Of a DNA stretch of 43,088 nt, positions 1 to 8,251 are shown piece after piece; position 1 is the stretch's first letter, and each line of letters begins with the position of its first letter. The notes under the pieces are model-generated. The model ran no database searches. It was not told the origin of the DNA and was given only the letters and a program-made list of their open reading frames with translations. The position numbers and the translations under genes are program-made. Source of the DNA: Chloroflexota bacterium (GTDB taxonomy: Bacteria > Chloroflexota > Limnocylindria > Limnocylindrales > CSP1-4); NCBI GenBank assembly GCA_016200665.1, contig JACQEG010000035.1:1-43088 (forward strand), written 5' to 3'.

Positions 1-902
1 ACCCCGGCATCGGCCAGGGCGCGGAGCTTCTCGACGACCGCCGGGGCCTCGCCGAGGACGCAGAACCGATCGGTGACCTCGTCGCCGACGAAGCCGGCGT
101 TGGACGAGCCGACCTCGGCGTGGTGGCGGTAGTCGTAGCCGGTCCGATCCTGGATGTAGCCGGTCAGCGCGTCCGGCAGCTGCTCCCGCGGGTACTTGTT
201 CACGAGGTCCACGACGTGGTTCGAGACGAGTGCCGGGAACCACCGGGTCCGCTCGCGGCCCTCGTCCCGCGGACCGACGTGGAGCGGCGCCGCGGCCTGG
301 ATCTTGACGGCGCCCGGATCGCGGCCGGCGGCGACCGCTGCCTCGCGGATCAGGCCGGCGAACCAGCGGATGAGATCCGGGTCCGCGAGCTGGAGAATGG
401 CGCCGTCGGCGATCCGCCCGGTCATCGCCAGGGCCATGGGCCCGTACCCGGCGACCCAGACGGGGAGCTTCCAGCGGCCGGTCCATGGCAGCTGCAGCTC
501 CGTGCCCTCGTAGACGACGGACCGGCCCTCGACGAGCTCGCGGATGACCCGCACCGCCTCCTCGGTGTTGGCGAGCGTGATCGGCGACTTGCCGAGGACC
601 CGTCGCGCCGAGTCGCCCCGGCCGATGCCGAGGTCCATCCGGCCGCCGCTCAGCTCGTTGAGCGTCGCGAGGGCGGACGCCGTGACCGTGGGCTCGCGCG
701 TCCCCGGGTTCGTGACGCAGGTGCCGAGCCGGAGCCGCGTCGAGTGCTCCGCCATGAGTGTCAGCAGCGGATACGGCTCCCGCCACAGGACGTGCGAGTC
801 GAACAGCCAGCCGTACTCGAAGCCGGCATCCTCGGCCGCCCTCGTCAGCTCGAGGGTCTCGGCGATCGAGTGATCCGGCTTGAGGGTGAACCCGAACTGC
901 AC
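1..902 (-). CDS. Luciferase-like (LLM class) flavin/F420-dependent oxidoreductase, partial
   Basis: About 300 codons read leftward and run off the window at position 1, so the C-terminus is missing and the ORF track does not list it. The GTG start (MQFGFTLKP) has GGAG 8 nt upstream. The protein has the TIM-barrel style of bacterial luciferase relatives: an N-terminal FGFTLKP strand, EDAGFEYGWLFDSH, LRLGTCVTNPGTREP, and the GGRMDLGIGRGDS turn that binds the flavin phosphate in this family. Such proteins oxidise small substrates with FMN or F420; the LGIGRGD region favours the F420-type subgroup, but the substrate is unknown. A TACAAT hexamer about 33 nt upstream of the start is a possible -10. 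Family assignment is firm; cofactor and substrate are inferred. Confidence 0.85.
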   Translation of the reverse strand, partial: MQFGFTLKPDHSIAETLELTRAAEDAGFEYGWLFDSHVLWREPYPLLTLMAEHSTRLRLGTCVTNPGTREPTVTASALATLNELSGGRMDLGIGRGDSARRVLGKSPITLANTEEAVRVIRELVEGRSVVYEGTELQLPWTGRWKLPVWVAGYGPMALAMTGRIADGAILQLADPDLIRWFAGLIREAAVAAGRDPGAVKIQAAAPLHVGPRDEGRERTRWFPALVSNHVVDLVNKYPREQLPDALTGYIQDRTGYDYRHHAEVGSSNAGFVGDEVTDRFCVLGEAPAVVEKLRALADAG

Positions 903-1055
903 GTCGTCGCTCCAGGGCGGGCCGAGACGGCGGCGATTGTAGGCGCGCCACGCTCCGGTCGCGCTTGCTCGCGAAGAGTGAGTCGGATCCGGCTCCCGGG
1001 CGATCTTGCTTCATGAGGCTGCGGTCTCGTGGCCTGGCATGGGGAGGTACGACCG

Positions 1056-1787
1056 ATGCGAGCAGGGCTGGCGGGATTGGCCGCGGCAACGATGGTGGTC
1101 GTGATCGCCGTCGCGGGGCCGGTGCGGGCGGCATCGACGCCGTTCGTCGGGACGTGGTACGCGATCGACGTGGACGGCAGCCAGCAGCGGCTGTCCTTCT
1201 CGGGCGCGGAGTCCTCGGCCTTCGTATATGTCGACAGCCGGGCGACCTATTGCGGCGGCGCGCCCATCCGGGCCGAGGGGACCGCCGCGGTCACCGCGAC
1301 ACAGGCAGAGCTGACGGGTCTCATGGGCTGCGCGGGCGAGCCTCTCGCTGATTCGTTCAGCGCCACGCTGACCTACGACGCGACGGCCGGCACGTTGTCC
1401 GATGGGCTGCTGACCTGGTCCCGAGGCCGGATGCCCGAGGCGTTCCTCGGCCTGTGGCGAGCGACGGACGTCGACGGCAGCGCCATGACCCTGTCATTCG
1501 GCGGCACCGGCCTGACCCGGGACGTGGCCTACTTCGACGCCATCGCGACGTCGTGCGATCCCGACTCCTCGTTTGCCGCGACGGGCACCGGACTGATCGG
1601 CTCCGTGCCGGGTGATGGGCGGTTCATCCATGTCTGGCTGACCGGCCAATGCGAGGCCTCAGGTGCGACGATCGCGACGAACGACAAGTATGAGTACGAG
1701 GTCGCGACCAACACCCTTCGCGGCCCATTGGTTCCGGAGCCCATCGGCGGCTCGGATGGACCGGGAACGGTCATCTGGCATCGCTGA
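1056..1787 (+). CDS. Secreted protein with two tandem DVDGS repeats
   Basis: The protein has 243 residues. I chose ATG 1056 over the GTG at 1029 because GGGGAGG lies 7-8 nt upstream and the signal peptide then starts naturally (MRAGLAGL, hydrophobic VVVIAVAG, cleavage near VRAAS). The mature part is two copies of a domain of about 105 residues. Copy 1 has FVGTW, AIDVDGSQ, YVDSRATYCGG and TYDATAGTLS; copy 2 has FLGLW, ATDVDGSA, TRDVAYFD, YEYEVATNTL and TVIWHR. Each copy holds Cys residues that could pair after export. The same two-domain unit forms the extracellular half of the anti-sigma-like protein encoded at 2526, with a sigma factor gene between them. I do not recognise the domain; function unknown, possibly a ligand or decoy for that sensor. 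Confidence 0.8.
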   Translation: MRAGLAGLAAATMVVVIAVAGPVRAASTPFVGTWYAIDVDGSQQRLSFSGAESSAFVYVDSRATYCGGAPIRAEGTAAVTATQAELTGLMGCAGEPLADSFSATLTYDATAGTLSDGLLTWSRGRMPEAFLGLWRATDVDGSAMTLSFGGTGLTRDVAYFDAIATSCDPDSSFAATGTGLIGSVPGDGRFIHVWLTGQCEASGATIATNDKYEYEVATNTLRGPLVPEPIGGSDGPGTVIWHR

Positions 1788-1974
1788 TCCCAACCGATCG
1801 CGCGGCGGCCGAGGCTTCGGTCGTGCGCCGGCCCCGAGCGAGGCGAATGACATGACGGTCGTCGCCTCGCTCGTGGCTGCTCGGCATGTGACGTCCATAG
1901 CCATTGCGATTCGGCGCCAGGCCCGCGACGATGGCGGGGCGTCCCAACGGCCGACCGTCGAGGGCGGGGTGATC

Positions 1975-2529
1975 GTGTCGCCGATGGCGCTGGAGCTGGT
2001 CGATCGCGCGCGAGGTGGCGATGTCGAGGCGTTCTCGACCCTGGCCCGCGGGGTCGGCGACCGGCTGTTCGCGATCGCCTTCACGATCCTCGGCGATCGG
2101 GCGTCAGCCGAGGACGTGGTCCAGCAGGCGCTCCTCCACATCTGGCGCAATCTGCCGTCGTTGCGCGAGCCTGAGCGGTTCGATGGATGGTCGTACCGGA
2201 TCGTCGTGAACGCCGCCCACGCCGAGATTCGCCGGCTCCGCCACTGGACGATCGTCTCGAGCGAGGTCAGCCCGGTTGCCACCTCCCGCGACCATGCGTC
2301 TGGCATCGTGGCCCGGGACGAGGTCGAGCGGGCGATGCGACGGCTGTCGCCCGACCACCGCACGGTGCTGGTGCTCAAGCACGTCGCGGACCTCCCGAAC
2401 GATGAGATCGCCGCGCTGCTGGGCGTCCCGGAGGGGACCGTCAGGTCCCGGCTCCACCACGCCCAGGGACAGCTGCGCGCCGCGATTGCCGCCGACTCCC
2501 GTCCGAGCGTCCCCGGAGGCGTGCCATGA
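1975..2529 (+). CDS. ECF-type RNA polymerase sigma factor (first pair)
   Basis: About 184 residues. Region 2 is LVDRARGGDVEAF through AEDVVQQALLHIWRNL and FDGWSYRIVVNAAH; region 4 is LSPDHRTVLVLKHVADL, NDEIAALLGVPEGTVRSRLHHA. These are the two conserved domains of extracytoplasmic-function sigma factors, which redirect RNA polymerase when released by an anti-sigma factor. The ORF opens far upstream inside the previous gene, so the start is uncertain. GTG 1975 has GGGG 5 nt upstream; ATG 1984 is next; ATG 1852 has a GAGG but would add an unusual 41-residue N-terminus. The stop overlaps the next gene as ATGA, so the pair is translationally coupled. Confidence 0.9.
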   Translation: MSPMALELVDRARGGDVEAFSTLARGVGDRLFAIAFTILGDRASAEDVVQQALLHIWRNLPSLREPERFDGWSYRIVVNAAHAEIRRLRHWTIVSSEVSPVATSRDHASGIVARDEVERAMRRLSPDHRTVLVLKHVADLPNDEIAALLGVPEGTVRSRLHHAQGQLRAAIAADSRPSVPGGVP

Positions 2530-3539
2530 CCGGCGACCGCAACGACCCCGAGATTGCCGAGCTCCTCTCGGCCCGAGCCGGGCCGCTGTCAGGCGACGTC
2601 CTCACCGCGGTGGACGCGTCCGTGCGTCGAACGCCCCAGGCCGGGCCACCGGCCTTCGTCCGGCGCGGCGTCTTCAGCCAACCGAGGTGGCCGCTCGCCG
2701 CCGCGGCTGCACTCGTCGTCCTCGTCATCGGCCTGGCCGCGCTGGCCGAGCTCGCGCCTGGCCTGATCGGGCAGATCCCGCCCGGACCGGGTTCGACAGT
2801 CCCGTCGCCGACGCGACCAAGCCCGCCGATCACCGCAACGCCCGGGACGTCGCCGCTCGCCACCTCGATTGGGCCGGCCTCCCTGGCCGGCCTGTGGTCG
2901 ACCATCGACGTCGACGGCAGCCAGATGACGGTGACGCTCCTGGCCGTCGGGAATGGCTGGGACGTGACCTACGTCGACGCCCGGGCCACGGCCTGTGGGG
3001 GATCTCCGCTCACGAGCCACGGCACGGGCGTGACGGTCGAGAACGGGATCGAGGCCTCGACGGTCGGTGGCTGCGTCGGCCAGCCGTCGGCGGCGCCGGC
3101 CATGACCACGGTGTTCACCTACGATCCGGTCACCGACAGCCTGAGCTCTCCCACCGGAATCGCGGCGCCGGCCTCGTACACGTGGCGGCGCGGCCCGGGC
3201 GCGCCGGACGCGTTCGACCGTGACTGGACGTTCCAGTCAGGGGGCGAGACCCGTTCGCTCCTCCTGTCGGGCAGTGGCGTGACCCGCACCGTGAGCTATG
3301 CCGAGACCGGCTCTCCTCGATGCGGCGGCCTGACGTTCAGCGCCGACGGGAGCGGCCGGCTGGGGACCGAGGTCGGTGCGGGTCGCATCCTCAGCGTGGA
3401 GCTCAGCGGCGGCTGCGAGGGTGCACCCGCGCAGGCCCTGAGCTGGAGGTTCGAGTACCTCGTCGAGTCGGACTCCCTCGTCGGCCCGCTGGACGCGGCC
3501 GGCGGTTCGCTGCCGCAGACGGTCTCCTGGCGATTCTGA
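2526..3539 (+). CDS. Membrane anti-sigma-like protein with extracellular DVDGS repeats
   Basis: 337 residues, starting in the ATGA overlap with the sigma gene. Order: a cytoplasmic N-terminus of about 55 residues (DPEIAELLSARAGPLSGDVLTAVDASVRR), one transmembrane helix (PLAAAAALVVLVIGLAAL, about 57-75), a Pro/Thr/Ser linker, then two extracellular domains. Copy 1 shares AGLW, IDVDGSQ, YVDARATACGG and TYDPVTDSLS with the secreted protein encoded at 1056; copy 2 shares SGSGVTRTVSY, FEYLVESDSLVGPL and TVSWRF. No zinc-finger anti-sigma motif (HxxxCxxC) is visible, so the anti-sigma role rests on gene order, coupling and topology. It probably senses something outside the cell and holds or frees the upstream sigma factor. 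Confidence 0.78.
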   Translation: MTGDRNDPEIAELLSARAGPLSGDVLTAVDASVRRTPQAGPPAFVRRGVFSQPRWPLAAAAALVVLVIGLAALAELAPGLIGQIPPGPGSTVPSPTRPSPPITATPGTSPLATSIGPASLAGLWSTIDVDGSQMTVTLLAVGNGWDVTYVDARATACGGSPLTSHGTGVTVENGIEASTVGGCVGQPSAAPAMTTVFTYDPVTDSLSSPTGIAAPASYTWRRGPGAPDAFDRDWTFQSGGETRSLLLSGSGVTRTVSYAETGSPRCGGLTFSADGSGRLGTEVGAGRILSVELSGGCEGAPAQALSWRFEYLVESDSLVGPLDAAGGSLPQTVSWRF

Positions 3540-3569
3540 ACGGCCCGGGCGGCGGGGTGAGGGACGGGT

Positions 3570-4421
3570 CTACGGCCGCGTCAGGTCGTCGTACTGGTCG
3601 GGCCGTCGGTCGCGGTAGAACTGCCACGTCTGGCGGACCTTCTCGATCATGTCGAGGTCGAGGTCGCGGACGATGAGCTCCTCGTCGTGCGGGCTGCCCA
3701 CCGGGCCGATGAACTGGCCCAGCGGGTCGACGAAGTAGCTCTGGCCGTAGAAGTCGTCGTCGCCGATCTCCTTCTCGACCCCGACCCGGTTGATCGTGCC
3801 CACGAAGTAGCCGTTGGCGAGCGAGTGGCTGACCTGCTCGACCCGCCACAGGTATTCGCTCAGGCCGCGTGAGGTGGCACTCGGGATCAGCACGATCTCG
3901 GCGCCGTTGAGGCCGAGCGCGCGGGCGCCCTCGGGGAAGTGCCGGTCGTAGCAGATGTAGACGCCGATCTTGCCCACCGCGGTCTGGAAGACGGGATACC
4001 CGAGGTTCCCCGGCCGGAAGTAGAACTTCTCCCAGAAGCCCTTCACGTGCGGGATGTGCGTCTTCCGGTACTTCCCGAGATACGTCCCGTCCGAGTCGAT
4101 GACGGCCGCGGTGTTGTAGTAGATCCCGGCGGTCTGGCTGTCCTCCTCGTACATCGGCACGACGAGGACCATCCCGAGCTCCCGCGCCAGCGACTGCATC
4201 CGTTTCGTCGTCGGACCGTCCGGGATGAGCTCCGTGTACGAGTAGTACTTGGCGTCCTGGACCTGGCAGAAGTAGGGCCCGTAGAACAGCTCCTGGAAGA
4301 GCATGAACTGAGCGCCCTGCTCCCTCGCCTGGTGGGCGTACTGCTCGTGCTTCTGGATCATCGACTCCTTGTCGCCGGTCCAGGTCGCCTGCAGCAGCGC
4401 TCCTCGCACCTTCCGCGCCAT
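3570..4421 (-). CDS. Nitrilase-superfamily amidohydrolase, beta-ureidopropionase-like
   Basis: 283 residues from the ATG that has GGAGG 7 nt upstream; the longer ORF start lies in the intergenic region. The nitrilase triad is complete: Glu44 in LFQELFYGPY, Lys120 in KYRKTHIPH, and Cys157 in YICYDRHFPEG. The sequence style (FWEKFYFRPGN, SATSRGLSEYLW, NRVG) is that of N-carbamoyl-beta-alanine or N-carbamoylputrescine amidohydrolases, which release ammonia and CO2 from an N-carbamoyl amine in the cytosol. The divergent neighbour is a class-III omega-aminotransferase, which would use the beta-alanine formed; this favours the reductive pyrimidine pathway. No dihydropyrimidinase is present in the window, so the exact substrate is inferred. 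Confidence 0.85.
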   Translation of the reverse strand: MARKVRGALLQATWTGDKESMIQKHEQYAHQAREQGAQFMLFQELFYGPYFCQVQDAKYYSYTELIPDGPTTKRMQSLARELGMVLVVPMYEEDSQTAGIYYNTAAVIDSDGTYLGKYRKTHIPHVKGFWEKFYFRPGNLGYPVFQTAVGKIGVYICYDRHFPEGARALGLNGAEIVLIPSATSRGLSEYLWRVEQVSHSLANGYFVGTINRVGVEKEIGDDDFYGQSYFVDPLGQFIGPVGSPHDEELIVRDLDLDMIEKVRQTWQFYRDRRPDQYDDLTRP

Positions 4422-4606
4422 GTCCACGCCTCCGCTCAGACCGCTCCGATCGTTCGAAGGTGCCGAGGGTACACCGCGAGCCTGGCGATCCTGCCTCGGC
4501 CGTACGGCCGGCCTCGGGTCATGCCCAGATGGGCCGCACAGAACGGGCGGTCCGGCACGCTTGGCGGTCCTGCCGCTCGTGGTCCCATTCGGTCCGGACC
4601 GTCCGT

Positions 4607-4633
4607 GCGGGCCCGGGGTGTCTCCGGGCCCGC
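4607..4633. promoter_or_regulatory. 10-bp perfect inverted repeat, candidate operator
   Basis: GCGGGCCCGG and CCGGGCCCGC form a perfect inverted repeat around a 7-nt centre. It lies in the 250-bp divergent region between the amidohydrolase and the aminotransferase, just before TGTAAT (4640-4645), a possible -10 for the aminotransferase. A repressor bound here would cover the -35 position. AAGGAGG then lies 7 nt before ATG 4672. No regulator gene is adjacent, so the role is inferred. The rest of the divergent region shows no other clear element. Confidence 0.4.
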
Positions 4634-4671
4634 CTGTGGTGTAATGCCGCAACCAGCAAGGAGGCCGCCCG

Positions 4672-6009
4672 ATGGGCGTCGAGACCGCCGGCACGCGCAT
4701 GACGAGCGAGCAGATCGTCGCCGCCAATCGCGCCCACACGTTCTTCTCGTGGTCCGTCCAGGGCCAGCTCGACCCGGTCGCGATCGACCGGGCGGAGGGG
4801 GTCTACCTCTACACCCCCGAGGGCAAGCGGATCCTCGACTTCAACAGCCAGCTGATGTCGGTCAACATCGGCCACGGCGACATGCGGGTCGTCAACGCGA
4901 TCACCGAGCAGGCGACGAAGCTCCAGTACGTCCAGCCGGCCTTTGCGACCGAGATCCGCGGCCGGCTCGGCGCCAAGCTCGCCGAGATCCTGCCCGGCGA
5001 CATGGACAAGGTGTTCTTCACTCTCGGCGGCGCCGAGGCGGTCGAGAACGCCATCAAGTTCGCCCGCCACCTGACCGGGCGCCACAAGATCCTGAGCCGC
5101 TACCGGGCCTACCACGGCGCGACCTTCGGGGCGATGACCCTGACCGGCGACCCACGCCGCTGGGCCAACGAGCCCGGCCTGGTCGGCGTCGTCCGCTACC
5201 CCGACACCCACCGCTGGGGCGAGGCCGAACCGCGGCCTGTCGCCGAGAGCCTCCAGGGCCTCGAGGACGTCATCCGCTACGAGGGCGCGCACACGATCGC
5301 GGCGATCTTCCTCGAGACGATCGTCGGGACGAACGGCATCCTCATCCCACCGGACGGGTACATCAAGGGCGTCCGCGAGATCTGCGACCGGAACGGCATC
5401 CTCATGGTCTGCGACGAGGTCATGGCCGGCTTCGGCCGGACCGGCCGCTGGTTCGCGGTCGACCACTGGGACGTCGTGCCGGACCTCATGACGATGGCCA
5501 AGGGCCTCACGAGCTCGTACCTGCCGCTCGGCGCGGTGGCCATGCGCCACCACATTGCCGAGGCGTTCGAGACGCGGATGTTCTACGGCGGGCTGACGTA
5601 CAGCAGCCACCCGGTGAGCCTCGCCGCCGCCCTCGCGACGATCAGCGTCTACGAGGAGGACGACCTCATCGGCAACGCCGCCCGGCTCGGGCCGGTCATG
5701 ACCGCGCACCACGAGCGGCTGGCGGCCAGGCACCCGTCCGTCGGGGCGCATCGGAACCTCGGGCTGTTCGGCATCCTGGACCTCGTCCGGAGCCGCGACC
5801 CGTGGACGCCGATGACGTCGTTCAACGCGACCAGCGACGAGATGAAGGCGATCGGCAAGTTCTTCCGCGAGAACGGGCTGTACGCGTTCACGCCGAACAA
5901 CTCGATCCACACCAACCCGCCGCTGTGCATCACCGAGGCGCAGCTCGCGGACGGCTTCGAGATCATCGATCGGGCGCTCGACATCGCCGACCAGGCGGTG
6001 CTCGGGTAG
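4672..6009 (+). CDS. Class-III pyridoxal-phosphate aminotransferase (beta-alanine/taurine type)
   Basis: 445 residues, start supported by AAGGAGG 7 nt upstream. Fold-type I class-III features: FFTLGGAEAVENAIKFAR (phosphate-binding turn), YRAYHGAT, the MVCDEVMAGFGRTGRW block with the PLP-pairing Asp, and TMAKGLTSSYLPLGA with the Schiff-base Lys. The opening HTFFSWSVQG and the SIHTNPPLCIT end resemble taurine:2-oxoglutarate and beta-alanine transaminases. It would move the amino group of an omega-amino acid to a 2-oxo acid in the cytosol. Placed head-to-head with the ureidopropionase-like enzyme, it most plausibly consumes beta-alanine to give malonate semialdehyde. Taurine or another omega-amine cannot be excluded. 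Confidence 0.88.
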   Translation: MGVETAGTRMTSEQIVAANRAHTFFSWSVQGQLDPVAIDRAEGVYLYTPEGKRILDFNSQLMSVNIGHGDMRVVNAITEQATKLQYVQPAFATEIRGRLGAKLAEILPGDMDKVFFTLGGAEAVENAIKFARHLTGRHKILSRYRAYHGATFGAMTLTGDPRRWANEPGLVGVVRYPDTHRWGEAEPRPVAESLQGLEDVIRYEGAHTIAAIFLETIVGTNGILIPPDGYIKGVREICDRNGILMVCDEVMAGFGRTGRWFAVDHWDVVPDLMTMAKGLTSSYLPLGAVAMRHHIAEAFETRMFYGGLTYSSHPVSLAAALATISVYEEDDLIGNAARLGPVMTAHHERLAARHPSVGAHRNLGLFGILDLVRSRDPWTPMTSFNATSDEMKAIGKFFRENGLYAFTPNNSIHTNPPLCITEAQLADGFEIIDRALDIADQAVLG

Positions 6010-6085
6010 ATGGCGTCGGCCGTCGTCGGTGGCGACGGCCAGACTCCTCGCCCACCGCGTCCGTGACCGAGGAGTGCAACGAGGG

Positions 6086-7288
6086 ATGATTCGCCGACCG
6101 TACTTCACGCTGGTCGCCATCGCGGCCATCGCGGCCATTGCCGTCAGCGCCTGCTCGCCGTCCGAATCGCCGGCCCCGTCCGGCAGCCCGGCGGCGTCCG
6201 CCGGTGCCTCGCCCGGCAGCTCGCCCGGCGCGACGGGAGCCCTGACGACGATCCGGGTCCAGCTGCCGGGTCCGATCGACGGCGAATTCGCGGGTCTCAT
6301 CGCGGCGCAGAAGCTCGGCTACTTCACCGACGAGAACATCTCGGTGACGCTGCTGCCCGGCGACCCGAACCTCGCGACGCGGACCTCGGCGTTCTACCGC
6401 CCCGGCGCGACCGGCCCGGAGATCACGATCTCCGACGTCACCTCGGTCCTCGCCGCCCGCGAGCATTCGGCCTCTGACCTCGTCCATATCGCCCAGCTCT
6501 TCCAGCGCTCCGGGACCGTCCTCCTGACCTGGGCGAAGGACGACGTCAAGGACACCTGCGGCCTCATCGGCAAGAAGATCGGGATCTGGGCGGCGCCGGC
6601 CGACGTCGAGGTCGATGCCACCCTGGCCACGCTGTCGAGCTGCCCGCTCGCCGGTGCCAGCAACTACACCCGGGTCGACATCCCGCCGGTCGCGACCGCG
6701 ACCCAGGGCGCGACGACCGCGTTCCTGGCCCACACCGTGGACGCGATGCAGGCCTTCACCTACGAGCAGCTCGCCCAGGTGCTCGAGGCGACGAACCCGG
6801 CGACGAAGCAGCAGTACACCCCCGACGACGTCGTGGCGATGCCGCTCGCCGATCGGACCGCGACTCTCCAGGACGCGATCTTCGCGAGCGCGGCGTGGCT
6901 CCAGGGCACCGGCCATCGCGATCAGGCCGTGAACTTCGTCCGGGCCGTCGTGCGCGGTTGGGTCTACTGCCGCGACCACGAGGAGGACTGCGTCCAGTTC
7001 ACCCTCGCGGCGACGACCGGCCTCGGGACCAGCCACACCCGCTGGATGATCAACGAGGTCAATGCCCTGATCTGGCCCAGCCCGGATGACATCGGCACGC
7101 TCGATCCGATCCAGTGGCAGCAGACGGTGAACCTCGCCAAGGCGGCGGGTGTCATCACGAAGCTCCCCTCGATCGATGCCTACGACGACACGATCGTCCC
7201 GGAGGCGATCGCGATCCTGACCGGCAAGGACCTCGCGGCGGTCGACTACAAGAAGGTGCCCGTGGCCGTGGCGCCGGGCGGGAAGTAG
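6086..7288 (+). CDS. NMT1/THI5-like ABC transporter substrate-binding lipoprotein
   Basis: 400 residues from ATG 6086, with GAGGAG 11 nt upstream. The signal peptide ends in a lipobox (AVSAC), followed by a Ser/Pro/Gly-rich tether and a periplasmic-binding-protein fold: TTIRVQLPGPIDGEFAGLIAAQKLGYFTDENI is the family entry strand, and LIGKKIGIWAA and ATQGATTAFLAHTVDAM line the ligand cleft. NMT1/THI5-like proteins bind pyrimidines, sulfonates or nitrate analogues. It follows the aminotransferase by 76 nt on the same strand, so a pyrimidine, carbamoyl-amine or taurine-like ligand fits. No permease or ATPase gene is nearby, so it must borrow them or they lie elsewhere. Confidence 0.85.
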   Translation: MIRRPYFTLVAIAAIAAIAVSACSPSESPAPSGSPAASAGASPGSSPGATGALTTIRVQLPGPIDGEFAGLIAAQKLGYFTDENISVTLLPGDPNLATRTSAFYRPGATGPEITISDVTSVLAAREHSASDLVHIAQLFQRSGTVLLTWAKDDVKDTCGLIGKKIGIWAAPADVEVDATLATLSSCPLAGASNYTRVDIPPVATATQGATTAFLAHTVDAMQAFTYEQLAQVLEATNPATKQQYTPDDVVAMPLADRTATLQDAIFASAAWLQGTGHRDQAVNFVRAVVRGWVYCRDHEEDCVQFTLAATTGLGTSHTRWMINEVNALIWPSPDDIGTLDPIQWQQTVNLAKAAGVITKLPSIDAYDDTIVPEAIAILTGKDLAAVDYKKVPVAVAPGGK

Positions 7289-7323
7289 CCGGGCGCCGAC
7301 ACGCAGCCGTCACGGGGAGGCAC

Positions 7324-7329
7324 TACGCT
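7324..7329 (+). promoter_or_regulatory. -10 hexamer TACGCT of a leaderless promoter
   Basis: TACGCT is followed by six bases and the GTG of the cyclase gene. No -35 match is clear. The same spacing recurs at several other genes in the window. Confidence 0.4.
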
Positions 7330-7335
7330 GCCGCC

Positions 7336-8142
7336 GTGGCGGACCAGGATCCGGTCGCGAACACCAACGAGTGGCGTGCCCTGCTGACGGGCGAGGCCCC
7401 GCAGCTCCGGAACGTCCGTCGGTTCTGGCAGCGCGTGCCGGCCGCGCCGCGCTGCAAGGTCTGCGCCTCGCCGACGCACGGGATCGGCGGTGCGCTGGCG
7501 CGGCTCATGTGGCACGGGCCGATGCGCGACAACCCGCTGCTCTGCAAGGCCTGCTTCGGGCAGCTGTCGAAGTTCCCGGGCGGTGCCGAGGTCGAGCTCA
7601 GCGTCCTGTTCGCCGACGTCCGCGGCTCGACCGGGCTCGCGGAGCGCGTCTCGGCCTCGGAGTTCCGGACCCTGATCCAGGCCTACTACCGGTCGGCGGC
7701 GGTCGCGATCGACGAGAACGGCGGGATCGTCGACAAGTTCCTCGGTGACGGGGTCATGGCCCTGTTCATCCCGGTCATCACCGGCGAGAACCATGCCAGT
7801 CGCGCGATCGATGCCGGCCACGCGGTCCTGCAGGCCATCGAGCACGACGGGCTCGCCCGCCGGGGCTTGCGCGTCGGGGCGGGCATCCACACCGGCGAGG
7901 CGTTCGTCGGGGTCGTCGGCGGCGGCGAGAAGATCGATTTCACGGCGCTCGGTGACACGGTCAACATCGCGGCGCGGCTCGGCAGCCTGGCCGGGCCGGG
8001 CGAGCTGATCGTGAGCGAAGCCACGCTGGCGCGGGCCGGGCGGAACCTGCCGGGCGATCGGCGCGAGGTCGACATCGCCGGCCGGGCCGGCGCCTTGCGG
8101 GTCGTCGCCCAGGTCGAGCAGGCGGAGCGGCTCAGCGCCTGA
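7336..8142 (+). CDS. Class III adenylate/guanylate cyclase with N-terminal zinc-ribbon-like Cys pairs
   Basis: 268 residues from GTG 7336. The first 80 residues carry two CxxC pairs (RCKVC at about 40, LCKAC at about 70) that probably bind zinc. The cyclase domain follows: SVLFADVRGST holds the first metal Asp, IVDKFLGDGVMALF the second, and LGDTVNIAARL the transition-state Asn and Arg. It makes cAMP or cGMP in the cytosol; no membrane segment is seen. Neither the ORF nor the upstream sequence shows a well-spaced ribosome site; TACGCT ends exactly 6 nt before GTG, suggesting a leaderless transcript. The longer ORF start at 7114 overlaps the lipoprotein gene and is a shadow. Confidence 0.88.
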   Translation: MADQDPVANTNEWRALLTGEAPQLRNVRRFWQRVPAAPRCKVCASPTHGIGGALARLMWHGPMRDNPLLCKACFGQLSKFPGGAEVELSVLFADVRGSTGLAERVSASEFRTLIQAYYRSAAVAIDENGGIVDKFLGDGVMALFIPVITGENHASRAIDAGHAVLQAIEHDGLARRGLRVGAGIHTGEAFVGVVGGGEKIDFTALGDTVNIAARLGSLAGPGELIVSEATLARAGRNLPGDRREVDIAGRAGALRVVAQVEQAERLSA

Positions 8143-8251
8143 CCACGGTGGAGGAGTCGCCGGCTCCGCGTGACGGGATGGCGCTGCGGCGTGATCCACG
8201 GTCACGCATCGGGCGTATCACGGAGGAGAAGGGCACAACAGGGAGCAGCCA

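Noticed and set aside
4519-6300. 593-aa minus-strand ORF over the aminotransferase
   Set aside because: Shadow of the well supported aminotransferase gene; composition is typical of antisense GC-rich frames.
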